From Streptomyces roseirectus (GTDB lineage: Bacteria > Actinomycetota > Actinomycetes > Streptomycetales > Streptomycetaceae), in the NCBI RefSeq assembly GCF_014489635.1, contig NZ_CP060828.1, positions 930,001 to 994,000 on the forward strand: a DNA stretch of 64,000 bases, written 5' to 3'. Numbering within the stretch: position 1 is the first letter of the stretch; every line of letters starts with the position of its first letter. Positions 1 through 8,183 of the stretch are shown piece after piece. The notes under the pieces are model-generated. The model ran no database searches. It was not told the origin of the DNA and worked only from the letters and a program-made list of their open reading frames with translations. Position numbers and translations under genes: made by a program.

Positions 1-239
1 CGACGATCCAGGCCCTCATCGACGACGACATGCTCCGCGAGGACCTGATCTCCAAGTCCCGTGAGGCGATGGAGATCTTCAACCAGGACGCCAACAACCA
101 GCGCTACAACGACAGTCTGCCGGTCGGCGGGAAGCGCAAGCCGCTCAAGTTCGGCTGCGCGACCAACTTCGCGCCGAAGCTGAAGCGGCTCATCGACGCG
201 CTGAACATCATCACCGAGCAGAAGGCGGGCCACCGCTGA
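1..239 (+). CDS. 3' end of an unrecognised protein (partial)
   Basis: An open frame enters from the left edge and stops with TGA at 237-239, giving about 79 C-terminal residues of a charged, probably soluble protein. It contains a DNQRY-like stretch and ends in a basic helix followed by ITEQKAGHR. A good hairpin with a short T run follows at once, so this is a real gene end. I do not recognise the family. The true start lies outside the window. Confidence 0.6.
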   Translation, partial: TIQALIDDDMLREDLISKSREAMEIFNQDANNQRYNDSLPVGGKRKPLKFGCATNFAPKLKRLIDALNIITEQKAGHR

Positions 240-262
240 CCCGACCTGATCCGTGAGGGTCC

Positions 263-294
263 AGGGCCGTCCCGCGATCTCGTGGGGCGGCCCT
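263..294 (+). terminator. Intrinsic terminator after the first gene
   Basis: An 11-bp stem (263-273 with 284-294, one G-T pair) with a 10-nt loop is followed by TTT. It lies 24 bp after the stop codon of the partial gene and before the next ribosome binding site. Confidence 0.7.
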
Positions 295-382
295 TTCGGC
301 ATTCCCCGGACTCGACTCCCCCGCGCGGTCTACCGTACGGACACGAGGCGTCGCCCACCGTGACCGTCCGAGGAGGATTCCC

Positions 383-964
383 GTGCCCTCGCCCTGTGAC
401 CCCGCGTTCGCTCCCATCGGCGACGTGAGCACCGCGCTCCTGCTGATCGACTCCCGGCTCAAGACCGTCCACAGCGGCCGGACCGAGTTCGATCCGCAGC
501 AGAAGGAGCTGATCGAGCACTACACCGCGTCGATGGGCCCCGACGAGGTGCAGGACGTCCTCGACGGGGCCTGCACCCTGATCTTCATGTATATGAAGTG
601 GCTGCGGCTGGCCCACGAGGACGCCGGGAAGGACGTCATCGAGTACGTCGTGCCGACCCTCGTGGCGACCATGCGGCAGATGCCCCGGAGCATCCCCACC
701 GAGACGATCCCCACCATGGTCGGCCTGGTCGTCGCGGCGGGCACCGGCCTCAGCCCCAGCCTGTGGCGGGCCCAGTACGGCGACTGGACCAAGGCCGAGA
801 TGACGCCCCTGGAGGCCACCGTCTTCCTCGTCGCGGAACACATCAACCGCATCACCGACGACCAGGACTTCGCGACCCGCCTGATCACGGACGCGCTGTC
901 CCGGGCGGAGGCGGGGGAAGGACTGGACGACGAGGACGAGGACGACGACTCCGTCGGCGCCTAG
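383..964 (+). CDS. Hypothetical acidic protein, 193 aa
   Basis: The GTG start at 383 is chosen because a GAGGAGGA ribosome binding site sits just upstream (370-377). The protein is soluble and mostly helical, with no signal peptide or membrane segment. It ends in a strongly acidic tail (EDEDDD) after residue 180. Residues 20-170 look like a compact helical domain; no catalytic motif is visible. Its TAG stop (962-964) shares the CTAG palindrome with the stop of the opposite gene. Function unknown; probably a Streptomyces-restricted family. Confidence 0.75.
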   Translation: MPSPCDPAFAPIGDVSTALLLIDSRLKTVHSGRTEFDPQQKELIEHYTASMGPDEVQDVLDGACTLIFMYMKWLRLAHEDAGKDVIEYVVPTLVATMRQMPRSIPTETIPTMVGLVVAAGTGLSPSLWRAQYGDWTKAEMTPLEATVFLVAEHINRITDDQDFATRLITDALSRAEAGEGLDDEDEDDDSVGA

Positions 965-1467
965 CAGGTGTGCTCTGCGTCCTTCGCGATCACGCTGTGC
1001 AGGGTGGCGGAGTCCGGCGCGGCGGGGTCGGGGACGGTGAACGTGTAGTGGACGTCTTTCGGGTACTCCCCCGCGATGACGGTGAGCTGGTCGGTCAGCG
1101 TCGGCATGGTCCACAGCTCCCACTCCGTCCCCGCCTCCGCCAGCGCCTCCTTCAGCTCCCCGAACGTGACCTCCGACCCGAGGGTCACCAGTTCCCCCGG
1201 CCGCCCGCCCGGCACCTCCACCGTCCCGTTCCCGGTGCTCAGCGCCACCTGGAAGATCTCCCGGCAGCCGCACACCTCCAGCCGCACGTCCCCGTACGCG
1301 AACGTCCGGGGCCAGCTCCCCTCCGGGTTCGGGAAGTAGTCGGCCTCCACCGGCGCCCCCAGCACCTCGGCGACGTCCTCCAGCCGCGCCCCGGGCCTCA
1401 CCACACCGACGCCGCCGGTCCGCGCGTACTCCGTCAGCACCTGTCTCATGTCCACCCTCATGTCCAT
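961..1467 (-). CDS. Hypothetical protein, 168 aa
   Basis: Convergent with the preceding gene: the two stop codons interlock in one CTAG (961-964), leaving no intergenic space. The sequence is soluble with alternating strands and helices and ends in a Cys. Three in-frame ATGs (1467, 1461, 1449) are possible starts and none has a clear Shine-Dalgarno sequence; the longest is given. The motif VRPGARLEDVAEVLGAP near residue 25 resembles the start of small immunity or SMI1-like helper proteins, but this is only an impression. Function unknown. Confidence 0.65.
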   Translation of the reverse strand: MDMRVDMRQVLTEYARTGGVGVVRPGARLEDVAEVLGAPVEADYFPNPEGSWPRTFAYGDVRLEVCGCREIFQVALSTGNGTVEVPGGRPGELVTLGSEVTFGELKEALAEAGTEWELWTMPTLTDQLTVIAGEYPKDVHYTFTVPDPAAPDSATLHSVIAKDAEHTC

Positions 1468-1480
1468 GCCGGAAATGATC

Positions 1481-2011
1481 TCAGGCCCCGCCGAGCCCGT
1501 GCCGCAGTCGGCGCAGCCCCCGCCGGGTGTGGCTCTTGACGGTGCCCAGCGGCCACCCCGTGCGCTCGGCGATCTGCCGCTGGCTGAGGCCCTCGTAGTA
1601 GGCGAGGTCCAGCACCCGGCGCTGGTCCGGGGGGAGCCGGGCGAGTTCGGCGCGGACGAGGAGCCGGTCGAGGACCGCCTCGGGGCCCGGAGGACCGGCA
1701 GGCGCCGCGAGGCCGGGCGGCGGGGTGCGCCGGGTCCGGGCGGCGTGCGCGTCGGCGATGCGGTGACGGGCGATGCCCATGATCCAGCCGGGGAACGTGC
1801 CGAGCTGGGGCCGGTAGCCGTGCCGGCCGCGCCAGACGCCGAGGAAGACCAGCTGGGTGACGTCCTCGGCCTCCTTCGGGTCGCCCAGGGAGCGCCGGGC
1901 GACGGCGTGGACCTGCGCGGACCAGCGGTCGTAGGCGGCGGCGAGGCACGCCTCGTCGCCCGCGACGACGCCTCGGGCCAGTTCGTCGTCCGCCGGCGCG
2001 GCGTGGTTCAT
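1481..2011 (-). CDS. ECF-type RNA polymerase sigma factor, 176 aa
   Basis: Sigma-70 region 2 spans roughly residues 24-95, including LGDPKEAEDVTQLVFLGVW. Region 4 spans about 118-171, with LPPDQRRVLDLAYYEGLSQR and the helix-turn-helix IAERTGWPLGTVKSHTRR. The ATG at 2009-2011 is chosen because the upstream in-frame extension is low-complexity and would run into the divergent regulator. No anti-sigma gene is adjacent. The head-to-head partner is a cobalamin-binding MerR-type regulator, and a photolyase follows that. This arrangement recalls LitS/LitR-type light-induced modules of Streptomyces, so light- or B12-linked control is a reasonable inference. Confidence 0.9.
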   Translation of the reverse strand: MNHAAPADDELARGVVAGDEACLAAAYDRWSAQVHAVARRSLGDPKEAEDVTQLVFLGVWRGRHGYRPQLGTFPGWIMGIARHRIADAHAARTRRTPPPGLAAPAGPPGPEAVLDRLLVRAELARLPPDQRRVLDLAYYEGLSQRQIAERTGWPLGTVKSHTRRGLRRLRHGLGGA

Positions 2012-2070
2012 GGCGGGTCTCCTCACCTCGGGGGCGCCCATCGTGCGCGGGGGCGCGCCGCCCCTCAACC

Positions 2071-2090
2071 TGCGTCGGTCGTGCGTCGGT
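2071..2090. promoter_or_regulatory. Two 11-bp-spaced direct repeats in the sigma/MerR divergent promoter
   Basis: TGCGTCGGT occurs at 2071-2079 and again at 2082-2090, exactly one helical turn apart, in the 97-bp gap between the sigma gene and the cobalamin-binding regulator. CarH-type B12 regulators bind tandem direct repeats spaced by about 11 bp, so this is a plausible autoregulatory operator. No third clear copy was found. Confidence 0.45.
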
Positions 2091-2108
2091 TCACGCGAGG
2101 ATCGGGCC

Positions 2109-3026
2109 ATGGACAAGGACCCCGGCGTCACCACCGGCACCCTGGCCCGCCGTCTCGGCGTGGCCCCCACCACCCTGCGGTCCTGGGACCGCCGGTACGG
2201 CATCGGGCCGGCCGCCCGCGCCGCCGGCCGGCACCGCCGCTGGTCCCCCGGGGACGTCGCCGTCCTGGAGGCGATGTGCCGGCTCACGGCGTCGGGTGTG
2301 CCCCCGGCGGAGGCGGCCCGCGCAGCCCTCGCCGGGCCGCTCCCCTCCGACGCCCGCACCGCCCCCGAACCGGCGGCGCCCGATGTCCTCCCCCTCGGCG
2401 ACGTCCGTCAGGAGTGCCGGGGCCTCGCCCGCGCCGCTGTCCGGCTCGACGCGCCCGCCGTGGCACGGCGGTTGACGGCGGCCGTCGAGTCGTACGGCGT
2501 GGTCGCGGCCTGGGAGGAGGTGATGGCGCCGGTGCTGCACGCGGTGGGCCGCGCGTGGGCGTCGTCCGGGGAGGACTACGTGGCGGTGGAGCACCTGCTG
2601 TCCTGGCACGTGTCGTCCGCCCTGCGCCGGACCGGCGCCCCCGTGGCCGGGCCGGGCCCCGTGCTGCTGGCGTGTGTGCCGGGCGAGCAGCACACCCTGG
2701 CGCTGGAGGCGTTGCACGCCGCGTTGACCGAACGGGGCGTGCCGGCGCGGATGTTCGGGGCGGCCGTGCCCGAACCGGCGCTGACGGCCGCGGTGGACCG
2801 GCTCGGCCCGTCGGCGGTCGTCCTGTGGGCGCAGTCCCGTGCCACGGCGGACCCGGCGACGGCCCGGCGGGTGGCGGACGCGCGGTGGGGTGTGCGGGGT
2901 GCGCGGCGGGGTCCTTCGGTGGTGCTGGGCGGGCCGGGGTGGCTGGGGCGGGTGGGGGCGGGGATGGTGTGGCCCGGTGGTCTGCGGGAGGCGCTGGGGG
3001 TCATCCGAGGCCCCGGGCGCGGGTGA
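2109..3026 (+). CDS. MerR-family regulator with cobalamin-binding domain (CarH/LitR-like), 305 aa
   Basis: The N-terminal MerR winged helix covers about residues 8-60 (TLARRLGVAPTTLRSWDRRYG). A helical bundle follows, with W150 and E161-H162, close to the W-x9-EH signature of CarH; here one extra residue separates them. The Rossmann-like B12 domain starts near residue 183 and carries GEQH at 192-195; the His fits the lower cobalt ligand. The family senses B12 or, with adenosyl-B12, light. The ATG at 2109 has GAGG about 9 nt upstream. The last 26 bp overlap the 3' end of the convergent photolyase gene. The C terminus after residue 265 is Gly/Arg-rich and less typical. Confidence 0.85.
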   Translation: MDKDPGVTTGTLARRLGVAPTTLRSWDRRYGIGPAARAAGRHRRWSPGDVAVLEAMCRLTASGVPPAEAARAALAGPLPSDARTAPEPAAPDVLPLGDVRQECRGLARAAVRLDAPAVARRLTAAVESYGVVAAWEEVMAPVLHAVGRAWASSGEDYVAVEHLLSWHVSSALRRTGAPVAGPGPVLLACVPGEQHTLALEALHAALTERGVPARMFGAAVPEPALTAAVDRLGPSAVVLWAQSRATADPATARRVADARWGVRGARRGPSVVLGGPGWLGRVGAGMVWPGGLREALGVIRGPGRG

Positions 3027-4323
3027 AGCGGGCGAGGCCGTCGGCGAGGTCGACGATCCGGTCGGGGTAGCCGTCGGCGCCGCCGAGGAGCCAGGGTTCG
3101 TGGATCGACGGGCCGTCGAGGTGCGCGAGTTCGGGTACCCAGCGGCGGACGTACGTTCCGTCGGGGTCGTGGCGCTTGGCCTGGGTCACGGGGTTGAGGA
3201 CGCGGTTGGGGCGGGAGTCGGTGCCGGTGCCGGCCATCCACTGCCAGTTGAGCTGGTTGTTCGCGAGGTCGCCGTCGACCAGCAGCTCCAGGAAGTGCGC
3301 GGCGCCCACCCGCCAGTCGATGTACAGGGTCTTGGTGAGGAAGCTCGCGGCGAGCAGGCGGCCCCGGCCCGGCAGCCGGCCCTCGTGGCGGAGCTGGCGC
3401 ATCGCGGCGTCGACGATCGGGTAGCCGGTGCGGCCCTCCCGCCACGCCTCGGTGTCCTCGCGGGCGTCCTTCCCGGTGCGCCAGCGGTCGTGTTTCGTGC
3501 GGTAGTCGGCGCAGGCCGCGTCGGGGCGGGCGGCGAGGACCTGGCGGTGGAAGTCGCGCCAGGCGAGCTGCCGCAGGAACGCCTCCCCGCCCGGTCCGCG
3601 CACCGTGCGGGCCAGGTGGACGAGTTCCACCGGGGAGAGCGTCCCGAGGTGCAGGTGCGGGGAGAGCCGGGAGGTGGCGTCGGGCGCGAACTCGTCGCGC
3701 CGCTCCCCGTACGTGTGCACCCCGTCGCGCAGCCAGGCCGCGAGCCGCGCCCGGCCCGCCGTCTCCCCGCCCTCGTCCTCGCTCTCGCCCTTGGTCCGCG
3801 GGAGCGGTTCGGAGGCGAGGCCGTCCGGGACGCGTACGGTGTGCGGCGCGGGGAGCGGGTCGCGCAGCGGGGTGGTCGCCCAGCGGCGGTGGTACGGCGT
3901 GAAGACGGCGAAGTGGTCCGAGCCGGCCGGGAGGACGGCGCCCGGCGCGATCACGGTGTTGACGGTGTCGTGGACGTGCGCGCGCAGCCCCGTCCGCCGC
4001 AGCCGCTCCTCGCGGCGCCGCGCGTACCGGCTCACGTCGGCGGCCAGGTGCACCTCGCCGGCGCCGGTCTCCTCGGCCACCCGCCGGACCTCCTCGGCCA
4101 CGTCACCGCGCCGCAGGACCAGCCGTCCGCCCCGCTCCCGCAGCCCGGCGTCGAGGTCGCGCAGGCTCTCCGCGAGGAACGCGAGCCGCCGCTGCCCCGC
4201 CCGCACCGCCGGGTCCAGGACGAACAGCGGGACGATCTCGCGGGCGCTGTCCAGGGCGGCCCGCAGCGGGGGGTGGTCGTGCAGGCGCAGGTCGGAGGTG
4301 AACAGGACGACCGAGACGTTCAT
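3001..4323 (-). CDS. phr: Deoxyribodipyrimidine photolyase, 440 aa
   Basis: A class I photolyase/cryptochrome of normal length. The N-terminal antenna domain starts with LFTSDLRLHDHPPL. FAD-domain motifs are present in order: TSRLSPHLHLGTLSP (217-231), LAWRDF (253-258), GYPIVDAAMRQL (300-311) and NNQLNWQWMAGTGTDSR (355-371), followed by NRVLNP and a WVPEL segment. The enzyme would use blue light and reduced FAD to split cyclobutane pyrimidine dimers. It converges on the B12-binding regulator with a 26-bp overlap, which supports a light-response setting. The similar 6-4 or DASH-type cryptochromes are less likely given the AGTGTD motif. Confidence 0.95.
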   Translation of the reverse strand: MNVSVVLFTSDLRLHDHPPLRAALDSAREIVPLFVLDPAVRAGQRRLAFLAESLRDLDAGLRERGGRLVLRRGDVAEEVRRVAEETGAGEVHLAADVSRYARRREERLRRTGLRAHVHDTVNTVIAPGAVLPAGSDHFAVFTPYHRRWATTPLRDPLPAPHTVRVPDGLASEPLPRTKGESEDEGGETAGRARLAAWLRDGVHTYGERRDEFAPDATSRLSPHLHLGTLSPVELVHLARTVRGPGGEAFLRQLAWRDFHRQVLAARPDAACADYRTKHDRWRTGKDAREDTEAWREGRTGYPIVDAAMRQLRHEGRLPGRGRLLAASFLTKTLYIDWRVGAAHFLELLVDGDLANNQLNWQWMAGTGTDSRPNRVLNPVTQAKRHDPDGTYVRRWVPELAHLDGPSIHEPWLLGGADGYPDRIVDLADGLARFTRARGLG

Positions 4324-4402
4324 GGCGCGTACTCCGGTGAGCGGGACGGGATGCTTCCGTCCTTCCCTTCCGCGCTCCGGCCCCGGCCGGATGCACCCGG
4401 TC

Positions 4403-5050
4403 TCAGGTCGGTGTGCCCTCGGGGGCGAGGAGGCCGGTCACGGCCCGTGCCGTCTCCCGGTGCCACAGGCGGTGGTGGCGCAGCATCGCGTGGTCGCCGC
4501 CGGTGACGAGGGTGAGGTCGGCGTGGGCGGCGACGTCCCGGGCGCGGCGGACGAGGTCGGCGGTGTCGGCGGGTGAGGTGACGTGGTCGCGGTCGCCGTG
4601 CAGGGCCAGCAGGCGCCGTCCCGCCGTCTGTTCGACCGGCTCGCCGCGCGGCCACCAGGGGGCGAGGCCGACGACCGCGTGGACCAGGGGGTGTCCGGCG
4701 GCGTGCAGTGCGGCCCGGCCGCCCATGGAGTGGCCGACCAGCACGGTCGGTACGGGGCCGGCGAGGGCGGCGAGTTCGTCCAGGGCGCGGCGCGTGTCGT
4801 GCACGGGGTCGGCGTCCGTGCCGTTCCAGCCGCGCACCCGGTAGCGGACCCGGGCCACCAGCACGTCGTCCGCCAACTCCCCGGCCAGGGACCGCACGAC
4901 GGGGTCCATCCGCAGGGCGGCGAGCTGCCAGGACCGGGCGGGGCGCACGCCCTTGACCTGGCCGCCGTGCAGGACGAGGACGGCGGCGCGGGGGCGGACG
5001 GAGGTCCGGTGCAGAAGCAGCGCGGGCCCCGTCACGGGCTGTTCGAGCAC
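4403..5050 (-). CDS. Alpha/beta hydrolase, 215 aa
   Basis: A small serine hydrolase fold. The oxyanion region is LHGG near residue 28, the nucleophile elbow GHSMGG is centred on S108, the acid is D153 in HGDRDH and the base is H187 in GGDHAML. The GTG at 5048-5050 is chosen because a purine-rich stretch (GGAAGAGAGG) lies just upstream and no ATG fits. No signal peptide is visible. It is the only gene between the photolyase and the GH43 gene on this strand. Substrate unknown; the size suits a dienelactone-hydrolase-like or carboxylesterase-like enzyme. Confidence 0.8.
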   Translation of the reverse strand: MLEQPVTGPALLLHRTSVRPRAAVLVLHGGQVKGVRPARSWQLAALRMDPVVRSLAGELADDVLVARVRYRVRGWNGTDADPVHDTRRALDELAALAGPVPTVLVGHSMGGRAALHAAGHPLVHAVVGLAPWWPRGEPVEQTAGRRLLALHGDRDHVTSPADTADLVRRARDVAAHADLTLVTGGDHAMLRHHRLWHRETARAVTGLLAPEGTPT

Positions 5051-5190
5051 CGTCGCCTCTCTTCCTTCCGGTTCCGTCCTTGCCGGTCGAACGTCCGGCC
5101 ACCCCGCAGCGTTCCCGCGCGTCACACCGTTCACGCGTCGGGCGCGCCGCTCACCGCCTCGGTGACTTCGTCCGTCGTCGCCGGGCCCGC

Positions 5191-6654
5191 TCACTCCAGG
5201 GGTTCGTAGGTGAACCAGTCGACGTGGACGGTGCCGTGCGCCGCGTATGTGCCGATGACCCGGCCGGTGAAGCCGCCGGCGACCTCCGTGGAGAGGTAAC
5301 GGCCGTCCAGAGTGGCGAGTTCGGTGAAGGTGCCGTCGGGGGACTCGGTGCCGAGGGTGATCGTGTCGGGGCCGGTGCGGGGGCCGCCGGGCGGTGCGGG
5401 GGTCACGTCGACGCGGAGGGTGACCGGGCCCGGCGGGAGCGCGCGGGTCGCCACGACCGGGTCCAGCGTGCCGACGCGGGCCCGGACGCGAACCTCGCCG
5501 TCCCCGGCCTCGATGGCGTAGTGGTGCCGCTCGTCGAGGCGGACGGCGAGACCGCCGGTGCCCTGTGCGACGTCGACCAGGGCGCGGGCCCGGCAGGCGA
5601 GGTGCTGCTGGCGGCGGCCGAGGAACGTCACGCCGGTGTCGTCCAGGGAGGCGCCCCGGGCGTGGAGGGTGAGCCAGCCGGGGCGTTCCCCGGTGGTGCA
5701 GTCCGCCGGGGAACGGTGGCGCGGGGAGACCCAGTACGGGGCGAGGCCGGTGTCGTCGAAGTCGTCGCGGGACGGCTCGGCGGTGTGCGGGCCGTCGATG
5801 TGCTCGCCGACGACCGGCCAGCCGTCCTCCCAGGTCACGGGGGCGAGGAACGTCTCGCGGCCGAGGACGTGCCAGCCGGGGGTGCCGCCACGCGCGCGGA
5901 CGCCGAGGTGCACCATCCACCAGGTGCCGTCGGGGGCCTCGACCAGGTCGGCGTGGCCGGTGTTCTGGACGGGGTGGCGGGTGCCCCGGTGGGTCAGGAC
6001 GGGGTTGGCGGGGCAGGGCTCGAACGGGCCGTCGGGGGCGGGGCCCCGGGCGATGGAGACGGCGTGGCCGCGTTCGGTGCCGCCCTCGGCGATCAGGAGG
6101 TACCAGTACGCGCCGATGCGGTGGAGGTGGGGTGCCTCGGGGGCGAGCGCGCCGGGTGTGCCGGACCAGATCTTCCGGGCGGGGCCCAGGGTTTCGCCGG
6201 TTTTCGGGTCGATGCGGTACTGGCTGACGCCGGCGACCGTGCACCAGCAGGTGCCGTCCTCGTCCCAGGCGAGGTCGGGGTCGATGCCGTGCACGTCGGG
6301 CAGGAACACCGGGTCCGACCAGGGGCCCGCCGGGTCGGTGGCGGTCACGATCAGGTTGCCGTCGCCGCTGACGTTGGTGACGATCAGCCAGAACAGGCCG
6401 TCGTGGTGGCGGAGCGTGGGGGCGTAGAGGCCGCCGGAGGACGCCGTGTCGGGCGGGAGCCGCAGCTGGGTCGGCCTGTCGAGGGCGTTGCCGATCTGCG
6501 TCCAGTGCACCAGGTCCCGGCTGTGGAAGACCGGGACGCCTGGGTAGTACTCGAAGCTGGAGCAGGCGAGGTAGTAGTCCTCGCCGACCCGGCAGACGCT
6601 GGGATCGGGGTGGAAACCGGAGATCACGGGGTGGGTGCCGACCATGGGACGCAT
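5191..6654 (-). CDS. Glycoside hydrolase family 43 (beta-xylosidase/arabinofuranosidase type), 487 aa
   Basis: A five-bladed GH43 propeller: the catalytic base Asp is D17 in FHPDPSV, the pKa-modulating Asp lies in GIDPDLAW (about 125-127), and the acid Glu is E173 in APEAPHLH. A C-terminal beta-sandwich (about residues 320-487) is as found in GH43 subfamily 11 xylosidases. No signal peptide is visible, so the enzyme is probably cytoplasmic and acts on imported xylo- or arabino-oligosaccharides. ATGs at 6654 and 6645 both lie close to the GGAG at the 5' side; the longer form is given. No ABC sugar transporter is next to it. Two operator-like sites lie just upstream. Confidence 0.9.
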   Translation of the reverse strand: MRPMVGTHPVISGFHPDPSVCRVGEDYYLACSSFEYYPGVPVFHSRDLVHWTQIGNALDRPTQLRLPPDTASSGGLYAPTLRHHDGLFWLIVTNVSGDGNLIVTATDPAGPWSDPVFLPDVHGIDPDLAWDEDGTCWCTVAGVSQYRIDPKTGETLGPARKIWSGTPGALAPEAPHLHRIGAYWYLLIAEGGTERGHAVSIARGPAPDGPFEPCPANPVLTHRGTRHPVQNTGHADLVEAPDGTWWMVHLGVRARGGTPGWHVLGRETFLAPVTWEDGWPVVGEHIDGPHTAEPSRDDFDDTGLAPYWVSPRHRSPADCTTGERPGWLTLHARGASLDDTGVTFLGRRQQHLACRARALVDVAQGTGGLAVRLDERHHYAIEAGDGEVRVRARVGTLDPVVATRALPPGPVTLRVDVTPAPPGGPRTGPDTITLGTESPDGTFTELATLDGRYLSTEVAGGFTGRVIGTYAAHGTVHVDWFTYEPLE

Positions 6655-6700
6655 GATCTCCGGGGGCGTCACAGCTTGGCAAGTGTCGTGCGGGAGTTGA

Positions 6701-6746
6701 GAAAGTTTCGCAGGAAACCGCCTGCGTCGCGCGGTGAGAAAGTTTC
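6701..6746 (-). promoter_or_regulatory. Two GAAACTTTC operator-like sites upstream of the GH43 gene
   Basis: Read on the GH43 strand, CGAAACTTTC occurs at 6701-6710 and GAAACTTTC at 6738-6746, about 37 bp apart, in the leader and promoter region of the glycosidase. They resemble the CGAAACTTTCG palindrome described in front of xylanase and cellulase genes of Streptomyces. Between them an inverted repeat CGCAGG/CCTGCG (6709-6714 and 6721-6726) could form a second element. A LacI-type repressor responding to xylo-oligosaccharides is the expected binder; none is encoded in the window. Confidence 0.55.
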
Positions 6747-6895
6747 CAGGTCGACTCTCCGGCAGAGCACGAGCCGACGGACGCTCCGGCGGCCCGCCAG
6801 GGAACACCGTCCCGGAGTCAGGGGTTGTCACATCGGGCAGGCTTGCCTGGTCCTGTCTGTGCAGTGGTCGTGTCGGTCCGTTCGAGGAGGGTTCC

Positions 6896-8128
6896 ATGGT
6901 TCGGCAGACTCCGTTGGTGCTGGATCCGACCGGTGTCGGGCGGGAGGGCGAGCTGCGGGAGTTACGGGCTCGGGGAGCGGTGGCCCGGGTGGACGTGCTG
7001 GGGGTGGAGGCGTGGGCGGTGTCGGATCCGGGGCTTATCAAGGCGTTGCTGACGAGTCCGAACGTGTCCAAGGACGCGCGGGCGCACTGGCCTGAGTTCG
7101 CGGAGGTGGTGCCCCGGTGGCCGCTCGCCCTGTGGGTGGCGGTGGAGAACATGTTCACGGCGTACGGAGGGAATCACCGCAGGCTGCGGCAGTTGGTGGC
7201 GCCGTCGTTCACGGCCCGGCGGATCAAGGCGCTGGTGCCGACGGTGGAGGGCATGGTCAGCGAGCTGGTGGCGGCCCTGCCCGTCGGCGCGGACCCCGTC
7301 GACCTGCGGGAACGTCTCGCGTACCCCCTCCCCATCGCCGTCATCAGCCACCTGTTGGGCGTCCCGGCGGAGCAGGCGCACGGCTTCCGGGACGTCGTGG
7401 ACGGCGTCTTCGACACGACGCTGACCCCGGAGCAGGCGCAGGCGAACACGGCGCTGCTGTACGAGCGCCTCGAGCGGTTGATCCGGACGAAGCGCGCGGC
7501 GCCGCAGGATGATCTGACCTCGCAGTTCATCGCGGCGAGGGACGACGACGGCACCGGCTTCTCCGGCGAGGAGCTGCTGGGCACGCTGGTGCTGATGCTG
7601 AGCGCGGGCTACGAGACGACGGTGAACGTCATCGACCAGGCGATCACCCTCCTGCTGACCCACCCCGACCAGCTGGCCCTGGTCAGAAGCGGCGAGCGGG
7701 AGTGGAAGGACGTCGTCGAGGAGACCCTGCGCCTGGAGCCGTCCGTCACCCACCTCCCGTTGCGCTACGCCCTCACCGACATCGAGGTCCCCGGCGTCGG
7801 CACGATCGCGAAGGGCGACGCGATCCTCGCCTCGTACGGCGCCGCGAACCGCCACCCCGGCCTGCACGGCGAGAGCGCGGACGTCTTCGACGTGACCCGC
7901 GCCGACAAGGAGCACCTGGCCTTCGGGTACGGCGTCCACTACTGCCTGGGCGCCCCGCTGGCGCGGCTGGAGGTCACCGAGGCCCTGCGTCAGCTCTTCG
8001 CCCGCTTCCCCGACGTCCGTCTCGCCGTCCCGCCGGGCGAACTGCGTCCGCTGGCCTCGCTGATCAGCAACGGCCATCAGGAACTCCCGGTCCACCTGGG
8101 GGCGCCGGCCGCCGTCCCCCTGCGGTGA
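6896..8128 (+). CDS. Cytochrome P450, 410 aa
   Basis: A typical bacterial P450: I-helix AGYETT (237-242), ExxR with E276 and R279, and heme-binding loop FGYGVHYCLGAPLARLE with the cysteine thiolate at C350. The ATG at 6896 has a perfect GAGGAGG 5 nt upstream. No ferredoxin or reductase gene is adjacent, so electrons must come from elsewhere. It is divergent from GH43 and followed by unrelated membrane-protein genes, so it seems to be a single-gene unit. Substrate cannot be predicted; the general form is that of CYP107/CYP105-like secondary-metabolism enzymes. Confidence 0.93.
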   Translation: MVRQTPLVLDPTGVGREGELRELRARGAVARVDVLGVEAWAVSDPGLIKALLTSPNVSKDARAHWPEFAEVVPRWPLALWVAVENMFTAYGGNHRRLRQLVAPSFTARRIKALVPTVEGMVSELVAALPVGADPVDLRERLAYPLPIAVISHLLGVPAEQAHGFRDVVDGVFDTTLTPEQAQANTALLYERLERLIRTKRAAPQDDLTSQFIAARDDDGTGFSGEELLGTLVLMLSAGYETTVNVIDQAITLLLTHPDQLALVRSGEREWKDVVEETLRLEPSVTHLPLRYALTDIEVPGVGTIAKGDAILASYGAANRHPGLHGESADVFDVTRADKEHLAFGYGVHYCLGAPLARLEVTEALRQLFARFPDVRLAVPPGELRPLASLISNGHQELPVHLGAPAAVPLR

Positions 8129-8183
8129 ACTCGTTGTCCGGAAGGTCTGTCGGAGGACCCCCATAGCCTCCACAATCAGGCGC

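Noticed and set aside
104..1273. Long open frames opposite or within real genes (Arg/Pro/Gly/Ala-rich), for example 104-1273 minus
   Set aside because: High GC leaves few stops in shadow frames. Composition is non-protein-like and they have no start signals; the overlapping frames carry recognisable families or proper codon bias.
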